The translations under genes were made by a program, and so were the position numbers. The notes below the pieces were generated by a model that had not been told where the DNA came from, searched no databases, and saw nothing but the letters and a program-made list of their open reading frames with translations. Positions 54,628 to 63,843 of a stretch of 64,000 bases of DNA are shown here, one piece after another (within the stretch, counting starts at the first letter, position 1; every line of letters starts with the position of its first letter). Source of the DNA: Aliihoeflea sp. 40Bstr573 (GTDB lineage Bacteria; Pseudomonadota; Alphaproteobacteria; Rhizobiales; Rhizobiaceae); NCBI RefSeq assembly GCF_024105655.1, contig NZ_JAAAMH010000003.1:222473-286472 (forward strand), read 5' to 3'.

Positions 54628-55497
54628 CTATTCTGCCGCGGTCGCCAGCTTGTCCTGGGTGTTCGTGTCGAAGTCGCTGGCATCGTGGCGCTCGTGGAGC
54701 TGGCTGGCCGGTTCGCCGAAGGCGCGGTTGACCATGCGGCCACGCTTGACGGCGGGTCGGGCATAGATCTCGTCGGCCCAGCGCACCACGTTCTTGTAAT
54801 CCTGCACCTGCAGGAACTCGCCGGCTTCGTAGAGCCAGCCCTTCACCAGCCCGCCATACCAGGGCCAGATCGCCATGTCGGCGATGGTATAGTCTTCGCC
54901 AGCGATGAAGCGGTGTTCGGCGAGCTGGCGGTCGAGCACGTCGAGCTGGCGCTTCACCTCCATCGCGAAACGGTCGATCGGGTATTCGAATTTCGCCGGT
55001 GCGTAGGCGTAGAAGTGCCCGAAGCCGCCGCCGAGATAGGGCGCGGCGCCCATCTGCCAAAAGAGCCAGGAGAAGCATTCGGCACGCGCGGCCGGCTCGG
55101 TCGGCAGGAAAGCGCCGAACTTTTCCGCCAGGTGCGTGAGGATCGCACCCGATTCGAAGATGCGGATCGGCTTGTCGCCGCTGCGGTCCATCAGCGCCGG
55201 AATCTTCGAATTCGGATTGATTTCGACGAAGCCCGAGCCGAACTGGTCGCCCTCGTTGATCCTGATCAGCCAGGCGTCGTATTCGGCGCCCTTGTGGCCG
55301 GCAGCGAGCAGTTCCTCCAGCATGATCGTGACCTTGACGCCGTTCGGCGTCGCCAGCGAATAAAGCTGCAGCGGATGCTTGCCGACCGGCAGTTCCTTCT
55401 CATGCGTGGCGCCCGCGATCGGCCGGTTGATGCTGGCGAACCTGCCGCCGCTTTCCTTGTTCCATGTCCAGACCTTGGGCGGTGTGTAGTCGGTCAT
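54628..55497 (-). CDS. yghU: YghU-like glutathione-dependent disulfide-bond oxidoreductase
   Basis: Nu-class GST of 289 residues, from ATG 55497 with GGAG 7 bases upstream. Typical blocks: YTPPKVWTWNKESGGRFASI, KHPLQLYSLATPNGVKVTIM, FVEINPNSKIPALMDRSGDK, IFESGAILTHLAEKFGAFLP, MGAAPYLGGGFGHFYAYAPA and IADMAIWPWYGGLVKGWLYE. Reduces disulfides and peroxides with glutathione in E. coli. Converges on the other GST gene with 12 bases between stops. A long upstream frame to 56427 is antisense noise over the greA-like gene. Confidence 0.95.
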   Translation of the reverse strand: MTDYTPPKVWTWNKESGGRFASINRPIAGATHEKELPVGKHPLQLYSLATPNGVKVTIMLEELLAAGHKGAEYDAWLIRINEGDQFGSGFVEINPNSKIPALMDRSGDKPIRIFESGAILTHLAEKFGAFLPTEPAARAECFSWLFWQMGAAPYLGGGFGHFYAYAPAKFEYPIDRFAMEVKRQLDVLDRQLAEHRFIAGEDYTIADMAIWPWYGGLVKGWLYEAGEFLQVQDYKNVVRWADEIYARPAVKRGRMVNRAFGEPASQLHERHDASDFDTNTQDKLATAAE

Positions 55498-55761
55498 TTC
55501 CACACTCCGATGTCGTTGCTGCGCCGTTTTCGACGCCGTTGGAGATAGGGTAGCCACTCGCGTCCGTCCTGTCTCTTTTGAAAAATTGACCTGACTTCTG
55601 CGTGAGCGAACGCCCGAAGGAACGGGCTGCCGTCGAGCGGGTTGATGCTTGAAAGCGCCCGTAAGCCGATATTGTCGCACCTTGCACTTTTTGAGCGGCG
55701 ACAGGAGTATGTGGAAGACGCTATTCTCGGATCGGGAACGTGCTGCAAGGAGCATGGCAAA

Positions 55762-56244
55762 GTGAGCGTGGCATTCGTCAAAGAGGAAAGCGCCGAGGCG
55801 GCATCCGAAACCGTCCTGCCCGCGCGGCCGATCTCGGATCGGATCAACCTCGTCACGGAAACGGGCCTGCGGATGCTGCAGGACGAACTGGCCCGGTCGC
55901 AGCACGCACTCGAAGCCGCCAATGCTCTGGACGACGTCAACGAGCGACGGCGGCAGTCCGCGGTTCCTGCGCGGGATTTGCGCTATTTCGCAGAGCGCGT
56001 GCGAACCGCGGAACTGCGCGCGCCGCCCGCTTCGAACGACGCGGTCGCGTTCGGCCATACCGTCACGTTCGAGCGCGAGGACGGCAGATCCCAGACCTTC
56101 CGCATCGTCGGCGAAGACGAGGCGAACCCGTCTGAAGGAACGATATCGCACGGCTCGCCGGTGGCGATCGCACTGATGGGCAAGTCGGTCGGCGATGTCG
56201 TTCAAGTCGGCGAGCGTGAACTCGAGATCATGTCGATTTCCTGA
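55762..56244 (+). CDS. GreA/GreB-family transcription factor
   Basis: 160 residues from GTG 55762 with AGGAG 9 bases upstream. A short coiled-coil N-terminal half (LVTETGLRMLQDELARSQHA) and a GreA/B C-terminal domain (VAFGHTVTFEREDGRSQTFR, IVGEDEANPSEGTISHGSPV, AIALMGKSVGDVVQV). The N-terminal part is shorter than in housekeeping GreA and the paired acidic tip is not clear, so it may be a Rnk- or GreB-like regulator rather than a cleavage factor. Divergent from yghU by 264 bases. Confidence 0.83.
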   Translation: MSVAFVKEESAEAASETVLPARPISDRINLVTETGLRMLQDELARSQHALEAANALDDVNERRRQSAVPARDLRYFAERVRTAELRAPPASNDAVAFGHTVTFEREDGRSQTFRIVGEDEANPSEGTISHGSPVAIALMGKSVGDVVQVGERELEIMSIS

Positions 56245-56479
56245 GCCGCGACCTTTCCGGCAAGTCGGACCATTGCCTGTGGGGCCGAAAAGTCGTGCTG
56301 ACGAGAGCAACAAGAGATCCGAACCGATCAAAGGCGGCTCGCGCGCAGCAGCGGCGAGGCAAGCAGGACGCGCGGTCGAATTGAGAGTCAGCTTTGGAAG
56401 CCGATTGGCAGGTGCAGCGCCTGACATTTCTCCGCTTCGCCCACCAAGGCTCGGATGGTCGTGGCAAAGCCGCTCACGG

Positions 56480-57454
56480 TCACGACCTCTTTTGACTGAG
56501 AGCGACGGCGAGGATGATGATTCCTCCGCGGGCTATGAGTTGCTGGCTGTATTCGAGACCCATCAGGATCAGCCCGTTGTTGATGACGCCGATCATCAAC
56601 GCACCGAAGATGGAGCCGATCACGGTTCCTCGTCCGCCAAAAAGAGCGGTCCCGCCAAGGACGGCCGCCGCAATCACCGAAAGCTCGTCGCCTTCGCCCA
56701 GCTGGAACCGCCCCGATTGCAGGCGCCCGGCATAGAGCATGCCCGCCAGCGCGGCTGTCATCGATGAGATGACCAGCACGGCCATCTTTATCCTCGCCGT
56801 GCGGATGCCGGTATATCTTGCTGCCTCGGCGTTGCCGCCGACCGCCAGTATCCTGCGGCCGAACTTGGTGTGCCGCAGCGTGACGTGTCCGATGGTGCCT
56901 GCCACGATCATCCACAGAAGCAGGCTCGGAATCGGACCAAGATTGCCGCTGCCGAAGAAGCTCGCATAATTGTCATTCAGGACGGGGATTGCGGCGGTAT
57001 CCGAGATCCACATCGCGGCGCCGCGCGCGATTCCCATCATCGCGAGCGTAGTCAGGAATGTCGGGATCAACAGGCGCGTGGACAGGACGCCATTCACCAG
57101 CCCCACGACCAGCCCCGTTCCGAGACCAGCCACGATGCCAAGGCCGAGGCCACCTGCTGACAGGGCCATCGCCGTGGTGACCGAGGCCAGTCCGGCTACG
57201 GCTCCCACGGACAGGTCGATCTCGCCCGACGACAGGACCAGGGTCATGGCCACCGCCATCACGGCAATCACGGCGGTCTGTCGAGCGATGTTCAGGACGT
57301 TGTTCGGATGCAGGAATCCCCGATCGTGCAGGGTCACCGCAAAGAACACGAAGACCACGGCAAAGCCGATATAGATGATGTTCTGGCGCCAGGTCTGCTT
57401 GAAATAGCTCCAGAGTTTTTCGACAGATCCATGCGTAGATCGCGCCTCAGCCAT
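56480..57454 (-). CDS. Sugar ABC transporter permease (second locus)
   Basis: BPD_transp_2-type permease of 324 residues from ATG 57454, with about nine helices, the family motif TLVLSSGEIDLSVGAVAGLA, LLIPTFLTTLAMMGIARGAA and AAAVLGGTALFGGRGTVIGS. Overlaps the ATPase stop by 8 bases. Last cistron of the operon. Confidence 0.93.
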   Translation of the reverse strand: MAEARSTHGSVEKLWSYFKQTWRQNIIYIGFAVVFVFFAVTLHDRGFLHPNNVLNIARQTAVIAVMAVAMTLVLSSGEIDLSVGAVAGLASVTTAMALSAGGLGLGIVAGLGTGLVVGLVNGVLSTRLLIPTFLTTLAMMGIARGAAMWISDTAAIPVLNDNYASFFGSGNLGPIPSLLLWMIVAGTIGHVTLRHTKFGRRILAVGGNAEAARYTGIRTARIKMAVLVISSMTAALAGMLYAGRLQSGRFQLGEGDELSVIAAAVLGGTALFGGRGTVIGSIFGALMIGVINNGLILMGLEYSQQLIARGGIIILAVALSQKRS

Positions 57455-59003
57455 GCCGCTTTCCTTGTTGCAGGAGCAACTGCAGCTTCTGCTCGGCCTG
57501 CAGCTCCGATTGAGGATCTTGATCGCCCGCCACCAACTGTCTGGCGTCGAAGGACTGAACGATTTCACCGCGCGCCATCACGCAGATGCGGTCGCTGACG
57601 GCCAGGAGTTCTGCAAGCTCGGACGAGATGAAGATGATCGATTTGCCTTCCGACGCCAGTTCGCGGACCAGGCGCAAGATTTCGCCCTTCGAGCCGATAT
57701 CGATGCCCGCGGTCGCTTCATCCATGATGAGAATGTCAGGCGCGGTTGCCAGCCACTTGCCGATCACGACCTTCTGCTGATTGCCACCCGACAGGGTGTT
57801 CACGGCGGAGTCCGGGCTTTGGGTCTTGATGCCCATGCGGGAGATGGTGTCCCGCACGATCTGCCTTCCAGTCCGGCCGCTGATGAAGGCGGACGCGCCG
57901 AGCCTTCCGAGAACCGGCAGCTCGATGTTGTGGGCCACGCTGTGCTGGAGGACCAGTCCCTGACGTCGGCGGTCCTCCGGCACGAGCGCCATTCCGGCGG
58001 CCATCGCAACCTGGGGTGACGTGATCTGAAAGGGCTCGTTTCGGAGGAGGATCTCGCCGGCTCCGACGGGTTCCAGGCCGAAGAGCATGCGCGCCAGGCG
58101 GCTTCTGCCCGATCCCAGCAAGCCGGCGATGCCCAGGACCTCGCCTTGATGAAGGGCGAAGCTCGCGCCGGCACCCGTGCCTCCGCTGCGCAGGTTCCTG
58201 ACCTCCAGAACGACATCCTCGCTGCTGGTCGAGGCCGTCGCATATTCGAGCAGGTCGCGGGTCGCCTTGCCCATGATGTCCGCGATCAGCGTGGTCAGCG
58301 TGTAGTCGGCGATCGGTCTTGTATCGATATGACGTCCGTCGCGGAGCACCGTGGCGCGATCGGCCAACTGGAAGATTTCGTCCATGCGGTGCGACACGTA
58401 GATTATGGCTTTGCCCTCGCCTCGCAGGCGTCGCACCAGGCCAAACAATATCTCCACCTCGGTGGCGGTAAGCGCCGACGTCGGTTCGTCCAGAACCAGT
58501 ATGCGTGCGTCCTGGGAAAGCGCCTTGGCGATCTCGGCCAGTTGCTGCTGGCCGGTCGACAGTTCGCCGACAAGCGCCGCGGGGTCGATCTCGACGCCCA
58601 TGTCGCGAAAGATTTCCAGGCTGCGCTCCCGCATCGCACGTTCGTTTATCAACCCGGTTCGCCCGAGGGGTTCGTTGTTGAGGAACACGTTCTGGGCAAC
58701 TGTCAGAGTCGGGACCAGGCTCATCTCCTGAAAGATCATTCCGATCCCGTGCTCGCGGGCCGCCTTCGCCGTGAGGGAAGGAAACGAACTGCCGTCGACG
58801 ATGATCTCGCCACTGTCGGGCGCAAGCACCCCGCGCAGAATTGTCAGGATCGTCGATTTGCCGGCGCCGTTCTCGCCCAGGAGCGCATGGATTTCGCCGA
58901 ACTGCGCGGAGAAATACACCTCGCGCAGGGCGTGAACGCCGCCGAAGCGCTTCGAGATGGCGCGCATCTCGACGGCGATGTTGCCGTTGGCCCCTGCGTT
59001 CAT
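57447..59003 (-). CDS. Sugar ABC transporter ATPase, double-domain
   Basis: 518 residues with two fused ABC domains of the RbsA/XylG type. First: LLGENGAGKST at about 43-53, signature STGQQQLAEIAKALSQD, Walker B ILVLDEPTSALT. Second: degenerate Walker A GIAGLLGSGRSRL, signature LSGGNQQKVVIGKWLATAPD and Walker B ILIMDEATAGIDIGSK. Only the first site is likely to hydrolyse ATP well, as is normal for this family. ATG 59003 overlaps the dehydrogenase stop by 4 bases. Confidence 0.95.
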   Translation of the reverse strand: MNAGANGNIAVEMRAISKRFGGVHALREVYFSAQFGEIHALLGENGAGKSTILTILRGVLAPDSGEIIVDGSSFPSLTAKAAREHGIGMIFQEMSLVPTLTVAQNVFLNNEPLGRTGLINERAMRERSLEIFRDMGVEIDPAALVGELSTGQQQLAEIAKALSQDARILVLDEPTSALTATEVEILFGLVRRLRGEGKAIIYVSHRMDEIFQLADRATVLRDGRHIDTRPIADYTLTTLIADIMGKATRDLLEYATASTSSEDVVLEVRNLRSGGTGAGASFALHQGEVLGIAGLLGSGRSRLARMLFGLEPVGAGEILLRNEPFQITSPQVAMAAGMALVPEDRRRQGLVLQHSVAHNIELPVLGRLGASAFISGRTGRQIVRDTISRMGIKTQSPDSAVNTLSGGNQQKVVIGKWLATAPDILIMDEATAGIDIGSKGEILRLVRELASEGKSIIFISSELAELLAVSDRICVMARGEIVQSFDARQLVAGDQDPQSELQAEQKLQLLLQQGKRHG

Positions 59004-60163
59004 GCGACGTCTACCCAGGCTCCCGCTTCGGCCGATTTGGCGATCGCATCGGCAATGAGAGAAATCCGGTAGCCGTCCTCGAAATTGGGCGAGGGCTGCT
59101 CTGCCGACACGATCGCTTTGATCAGGTCGTAGCACTCGATGATCTTGGTGTCGCCGTATCCGATGCCAAGCGCCGGGATCGGCCACAGACCGTCACCATA
59201 GGGATGAGGTGCCCCGGTATAGATCGTCCGGAAACCCCTGGCGTCCTCCGGGTCGTCGGCAAACATCGCCTGAAGCTCGTCTCGGCGTTCGTAGTTGAAG
59301 GCGAGTGAGCCTTTCGAGCCGTGAATTTCGAAGGTCAGGAAGTTGTTGCGGCCATATGCGTTTCTCGTCGCCTCGAGAGACCCTACCGCGCCATTCGCGA
59401 ATTTCAGCATCGTCATGACCTCGTCGTCGACATCGACGGGGCCGCGCTCCGCATCCCTGTTGCCGCCGCCTACGCCCAGCTTGTCGACGGTGCCGGACTG
59501 TTTGGGCCGGGTGGGGATGTAGGTTTTCACCAGAGCGTTGACGGACGCGACGTCTCCCACGAGGTAGCGCGCGAAGTCGAGCGCGTGGGTTGCGATATCG
59601 CCGATGGCGCCGGATCCGGCGACCGATTTCTGAAACCGCCATGACAGGGGCGAGTCCGGATTGGCGGACCAATCCTGCAGATAGGTGCCGCGAAAATTGA
59701 GCACCTCGCCGATGCGTCCGTCCTCGATGAATTTGCGCGCCAGAGCGACCGCCGGTGTTCGGCGGTAGTTGAATGCCACCATGTGGATGGAGCCGGACCC
59801 CACCACCGCATCCAGCATCGTCTTTGCTTCCGCGGCCGTTCGCGCCAATGGCTTCTCGCAGATGATGTGCTTTCCGGCGCGGGCGGCGGCGATGGCGATT
59901 TCGGCGTGGCTGTCATTGGGCGTGCAGATGTCGATGATATCGACATCGTCACGCTCGACCACCGCACGCCAGTTGGTCGCCGATTCGTCGAAACCGAACC
60001 TTCGCTGCGCGTCCTGGGCGGCTTCTTCGGTCAGGTCCACGACCACTTTCCGTCTCGGCAGGGCCGGCGCCGGCCAAAAATACATGGGCATCGCGGCGTA
60101 GGCCAAAGCATGGGCCTTCCCCATGAACCCGCCACCGATCATCGCCACATTCAGCGTTCGCAT
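59000..60163 (-). CDS. Gfo/Idh/MocA-family oxidoreductase
   Basis: NAD(P)-dependent sugar or polyol dehydrogenase of 387 residues from ATG 60163. Rossmann start LNVAMIGGGFMGKAHALAYA, cofactor region DIIDICTPNDSHAEIAIAAA, the EKP motif IICEKPLARTAAEAKTM, and the catalytic-side GAIGDIATHALDFARYLVGD with the conserved D-x-x-x-H. Substrate unknown; likely the imported sugar or its acid, such as an inositol or glucoside. Confidence 0.92.
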   Translation of the reverse strand: MRTLNVAMIGGGFMGKAHALAYAAMPMYFWPAPALPRRKVVVDLTEEAAQDAQRRFGFDESATNWRAVVERDDVDIIDICTPNDSHAEIAIAAARAGKHIICEKPLARTAAEAKTMLDAVVGSGSIHMVAFNYRRTPAVALARKFIEDGRIGEVLNFRGTYLQDWSANPDSPLSWRFQKSVAGSGAIGDIATHALDFARYLVGDVASVNALVKTYIPTRPKQSGTVDKLGVGGGNRDAERGPVDVDDEVMTMLKFANGAVGSLEATRNAYGRNNFLTFEIHGSKGSLAFNYERRDELQAMFADDPEDARGFRTIYTGAPHPYGDGLWPIPALGIGYGDTKIIECYDLIKAIVSAEQPSPNFEDGYRISLIADAIAKSAEAGAWVDVA

Positions 60164-60243
60164 ATCGTCACCAGTCTGCATTCATGAGGAAGGGGGGCAG
60201 AGTCAGGACGAACTGCCTCCGCGGCGCTCGGGAGGCGCTGTAG

Positions 60244-61356
60244 TCAGTTCAGGCTATCGCGCACGGTCGCGGGCGCATCGGCGTGATAGACCTGCTGCCA
60301 TGCCTCGAGAAGGTTCGCCTTTTCCACCGGCAAGGCAGGCAGAGCCACGTATGCGGGTGCATCCTTGCCAAGCAGGCCATAGCCAGCCAGCATGGCTTCG
60401 GTCACCCCCTGATCGAACGGGCGCTGCGCGCCAAGTCCCTTCACATATCCGCCGCGGGCCATGTCGATGGCGACGTTCTCGCCCAGGTCGACGGTCGTGA
60501 TGACGAGATCGTCGCGTCCGAGCGAGCGGGCGGCCGAGATCACGCCTTCGGCCGGAACGTCCCAGACAGCCCAGATCCCCTGGAGGTCGGGATTGCTGAC
60601 CATCATCGCCGAGGCGACCTCTTCGGCATCTCCGGTGAAATCAGGCCCGCCGATGCCCTGCTCGGCAACGATCTCGATGTCGGGATAGTTCTCGGTGATC
60701 GTCGCCTTGAACGCGTCGTAACGCTGCCGCGTCACGAAAAAATCGGCGGCATGGAACACAAGGCCGATCTTGCCGCCTTGATCCAGCGCCTTCGCCATCA
60801 GATGAGCGGCCGCCACGCCGTTTCCGTAATTGTCGGCCGATACGGCGCTGATGTAGTCCTTTCCGGCCTCGAAGCCGCTTGGAACATTGTCCATGAAGAC
60901 GAGCTTCACGCCTGCCGTCACCGCCTGGCGATAGGCGTTCGCCGTCGCCGACGGATCGGTGGGTATCGAGACGATAATGTCGGGATTTTGCGCAAGTATC
61001 GTCTCGATGTCGGAAACCTGCTTGGCCGGATTGAAGTTGGCATCGGTAACGGCAATGACTTCGACGCCCATCTTGCCGAACTGATCCCGCAGTCCGTCGA
61101 TCTGAGCCTGGGACCAGTCATTCCCGCCATAGTGCATGACGATGGCCGCCGTGGCCTCGAGGCCCTGGATCTGTGCGATTTCTTCCTCGGACAGGCTGAT
61201 TTCCGAGGCGGAAACCGGTTCTTCGCCATTGGGACCGGTGCTGAGCGTTTGCTGCGACAAGGCCGTCAGTGCTTCGTCCGGCGATTGGGCCAATGCGGTG
61301 CCTGCAATACCGCAGGCAAGCACGGCAGCAAGTGCAGTGTGAGCGATGGTTCTCAT
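60244..61356 (-). CDS. Sugar ABC transporter substrate-binding protein (second locus)
   Basis: Periplasmic-binding-protein-1-type protein of 370 residues with a signal peptide of about 23 residues, then an unusual acidic stretch of about 40 residues before the binding fold (ATAAIVMHYGGNDWSQAQID, ETILAQNPDIIVSIPTDPSA, FMDNVPSGFEAGKDYISAVS, GIWAVWDVPAEGVISAARS). GGGAGG precedes the ATG. Lacks the DxNPF-like motif seen in FrcB, so it has another ligand. Confidence 0.91.
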   Translation of the reverse strand: MRTIAHTALAAVLACGIAGTALAQSPDEALTALSQQTLSTGPNGEEPVSASEISLSEEEIAQIQGLEATAAIVMHYGGNDWSQAQIDGLRDQFGKMGVEVIAVTDANFNPAKQVSDIETILAQNPDIIVSIPTDPSATANAYRQAVTAGVKLVFMDNVPSGFEAGKDYISAVSADNYGNGVAAAHLMAKALDQGGKIGLVFHAADFFVTRQRYDAFKATITENYPDIEIVAEQGIGGPDFTGDAEEVASAMMVSNPDLQGIWAVWDVPAEGVISAARSLGRDDLVITTVDLGENVAIDMARGGYVKGLGAQRPFDQGVTEAMLAGYGLLGKDAPAYVALPALPVEKANLLEAWQQVYHADAPATVRDSLN

Positions 61357-61397
61357 TCTTTCCTCCCTGTTATTTCAGTTCGACCCGGCAAGAGCTC

Positions 61398-62219
61398 CTA
61401 GCCGAGTGCCTTGGTCAGAAAGCGGTGACTTCGCCGCGCGCCGTCCAGCGGATCTGGCCAGGCGTCGAGTTCGTTGGTGATCCACCCGGAAAAACCCATG
61501 GCCTTCAGTTCCTTGACCACCGCCTCGTTGTCGAGGTCGCCCTCGTCGAGCGGCGTGAAGGCGAAAGGCTCCTTCCTCAGACCTTTGAGGTGGACATAGG
61601 TGATCCGGTCCCGGTGCTCGCGCACCATCGCGGCAGGGTCGCCGCCCGCGGCCGCCAGATGCGCCGTGTCCGGGCAGAAGCGGATCCCCGTCAGCTTGAA
61701 GACTTCGCGCACAGCATCCGGGCCCTCCACGAGTGTGGTCAGGTGCGGATGGTAGTGAGCACTCAGCCCTGCTGCCGAGGCAATCTTGTCGACCTTGTCG
61801 AGCGTCGCCGCCAGGCGCTTCAGGTCGTCCGGCCGGCTGCCGCCGGCGCGCTTGGCTCCCCCGCCAACGACCAGATGCTCGGCGCCCAGCTCCGCTCCGG
61901 CTTCCGCAGCCAGGCGAACGCGGTGCAGCTCCTCCTCGAGGATGTCGTCGAATAGGAAGTTGCCACCTGAATATGCAGCCACGAGCGCAAGACCCGCGTC
62001 GGCCAGGATGGCCCGCAACTCGCCATAACGGCCGCGGTAATCGACGAGATTTCCGTCGAACATCTCGATGCCGCTGTAGCCGGCGGCCGCTATGTCCGTC
62101 GCGGCTTTCCGCATGTCCCCGAAGGTTCGGTAGAAGAGCTGAGCTGCCGATGTGACGCCGACAGCCTCGCCGCCGAGGGGCCCCCAGCAATTGGCGTGAT
62201 AAGCCAGTTTGACCGCCAT
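61398..62219 (-). CDS. Sugar phosphate isomerase/epimerase (TIM-barrel)
   Basis: AP-endonuclease-2-fold enzyme of 273 residues, akin to IolE and other xylose-isomerase-like proteins. Metal-site stretches are GYSGIEMFDGNLVDYRGRYG, LSAHYHPHLTTLVEGPDAVR, GIRFCPDTAHLAAAGGDPAA and ITYVHLKGLRKEPFAFTPLD. First cistron of the operon (GGGAGG upstream). It probably isomerises or dehydrates the imported sugar or inositol derivative; the reaction is not certain. Confidence 0.9.
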   Translation of the reverse strand: MAVKLAYHANCWGPLGGEAVGVTSAAQLFYRTFGDMRKAATDIAAAGYSGIEMFDGNLVDYRGRYGELRAILADAGLALVAAYSGGNFLFDDILEEELHRVRLAAEAGAELGAEHLVVGGGAKRAGGSRPDDLKRLAATLDKVDKIASAAGLSAHYHPHLTTLVEGPDAVREVFKLTGIRFCPDTAHLAAAGGDPAAMVREHRDRITYVHLKGLRKEPFAFTPLDEGDLDNEAVVKELKAMGFSGWITNELDAWPDPLDGARRSHRFLTKALG

Positions 62220-62304
62220 CGAAGACCCTCCCAGCCCTTCATTCTGGTCGCTCGGTCCGCCAGAATCCGGGTGCAGCCTACGTCCTGCTTTCGAGGGAAG
62301 TCAA

Positions 62305-62319
62305 TAATTTTTCAAATTA
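62305..62319. promoter_or_regulatory. Candidate ROK operator of the second sugar operon
   Basis: TAATTT-TTC-AAATTA is a perfect 6-3-6 palindrome in an AT-rich patch 85 bases before the isomerase gene. A second dyad CTTTTG / CAAAAG (62330-62335 and 62347-62352) lies next to it. Both sit in the gap between the operon and its divergent ROK gene. Confidence 0.5.
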
Positions 62320-62439
62320 AGTGCGGTTTCTTTTGCTGAAAAACAACAAAAGCATTACTTGCCCCGGCGAAAGGCTTGCGATATCCCGGCTTCGGAAGGG
62401 CAGGGTTGGCGGGGAGTCGAGGGACTGGATGCGGGAGCA

Positions 62440-63843
62440 ATGACGGACAAGATGGACAATTCCGGAATTCCTGCGACCGCCAGTTCGAAGCGTCAGAGCG
62501 CCCGGAATGTCGGGCGCCCGCGGACCACCGAGTCCGGCTATGCAAGCCTTTCCACACTGCTCAATCTCGTTCGCACCGGCGTCGCCACCACACGCCAGGA
62601 ACTGGAGAGGCACTCCGAGCTCGGCCGGGCGGTCGTCAGCGACCGGCTGTCGACACTCGTCAAGCTTGGCCTTCTGGAAGAAGGCCGGCTCGGAGAGGCG
62701 GCCGGCGGCAGGGCGCCGCGTCACATGCAGTTCCGGGCGGCAGCAGGCAGCGTGGAAGTGGCGGTCATCGACCGTTCTTCGATCGCGGCGGGAATTGCCG
62801 ACCTGAACGGATCACTGCTCATGGAGCATCATGAGGCGTTCGACATTACAGCCGGCGGGGCGGTTCTTGTCGAACGGCTGACGACGCTTTTTGAATGGAT
62901 GCGCGATGAAAGGTCCGATCTTGGCTCGGTCTGGGGCATCGGCCTCGCGCTTCCGGGACCGGTCGCCCAGAACGGCGAGCTCGGAATAAGCAGTCCGGTT
63001 CTTCAGGCGATCGAAGGGTGGACGGACTATCCTTTCGTCGAAAACTTGATGGTCCGCAACCAAGCGCCGGTTTGGGTGCGCAGCGGCATTCAGATGATGA
63101 CGGCCGGTGAGCATTATGCCGGCGCGGGAGGAAATCGCGGAAACCTGATCCTGGTGAAGTTGGGCCGCTCCTTGAGCGCGGGCGTGGTTGCCGACGGAAA
63201 GCTGTTGCGCGGCTCGGAGGGAGCATCCGGCCTGATCGGATATACGAGATTGGGCGACGAGGGCCTGGACAGCCTCGCCGGCAGCGATGCCATTGCGGCG
63301 GCCGGCCTGCAGGCGGCTCAGGATGCTGAAAGCCCCTTTCTTCAGAGCGTGCTGGCAAGAAACGGTGTCGTCGACGAGAGTGATGTCGGTCACGGCGCGC
63401 AATTCGGCGACGCGTACTGCATCGAACTCCTGACCCGGAGCGGACGGCTGATCGGCGAGGCATTGGCTCCGCTCGCAAATCTTCTCAATCCGGACGTGAT
63501 CGCCCTCGGCGGAGCCATGGCCCATGCGGGCGACACGATCCTGGCCGCAGTTCGAGAGGCGGTCTACCGGCAGGCGCATCCGCTGGTCACGCGCAATCTG
63601 AAGATCGTCACGTCGCAGATGGGAGGCACCTCAGGGCTCGTTGGCGCCGCTCATGTCGTGACGGAGGAGATTTTCGCACCCCGGTTTCTGCAGGGCTGGA
63701 TCCTCAACGGTTCGCCCTTGCACCATCCGGAGTTCGCGGATCAGCTCGATCTGGCGCGTTCCACCATCGCCGTTCCCTCGAAGGGCAGGGTGGCACCTCC
63801 GCTCGAGCGTCGCCCCGTGGCGGGATCGATGGCGGAGAAGTGA
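62440..63843 (+). CDS. ROK-family transcriptional regulator (second locus)
   Basis: 467 residues from ATG 62440, with GGGAG just upstream. A long N-terminal tail leads to a winged helix (YASLSTLLNLVRTGVATTRQ, ELERHSELGRAVVSDRLSTL) and a ROK domain (GIADLNGSLLMEHHEAF, GIGLALPGPVAQNGELGISS, LLNPDVIALGGAMAHAGDTI). Active-site zinc ligands are not evident. Divergent from the five-gene sugar operon and most likely its repressor. Confidence 0.9.
   Translation: MTDKMDNSGIPATASSKRQSARNVGRPRTTESGYASLSTLLNLVRTGVATTRQELERHSELGRAVVSDRLSTLVKLGLLEEGRLGEAAGGRAPRHMQFRAAAGSVEVAVIDRSSIAAGIADLNGSLLMEHHEAFDITAGGAVLVERLTTLFEWMRDERSDLGSVWGIGLALPGPVAQNGELGISSPVLQAIEGWTDYPFVENLMVRNQAPVWVRSGIQMMTAGEHYAGAGGNRGNLILVKLGRSLSAGVVADGKLLRGSEGASGLIGYTRLGDEGLDSLAGSDAIAAAGLQAAQDAESPFLQSVLARNGVVDESDVGHGAQFGDAYCIELLTRSGRLIGEALAPLANLLNPDVIALGGAMAHAGDTILAAVREAVYRQAHPLVTRNLKIVTSQMGGTSGLVGAAHVVTEEIFAPRFLQGWILNGSPLHHPEFADQLDLARSTIAVPSKGRVAPPLERRPVAGSMAEK

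Noticed and set aside
54628..56427. A 599-codon frame suggesting an N-terminally extended YghU
   Set aside because: The extension lies antisense to the GreA/GreB-like gene and lacks any domain; a good ribosome site supports ATG 55497.
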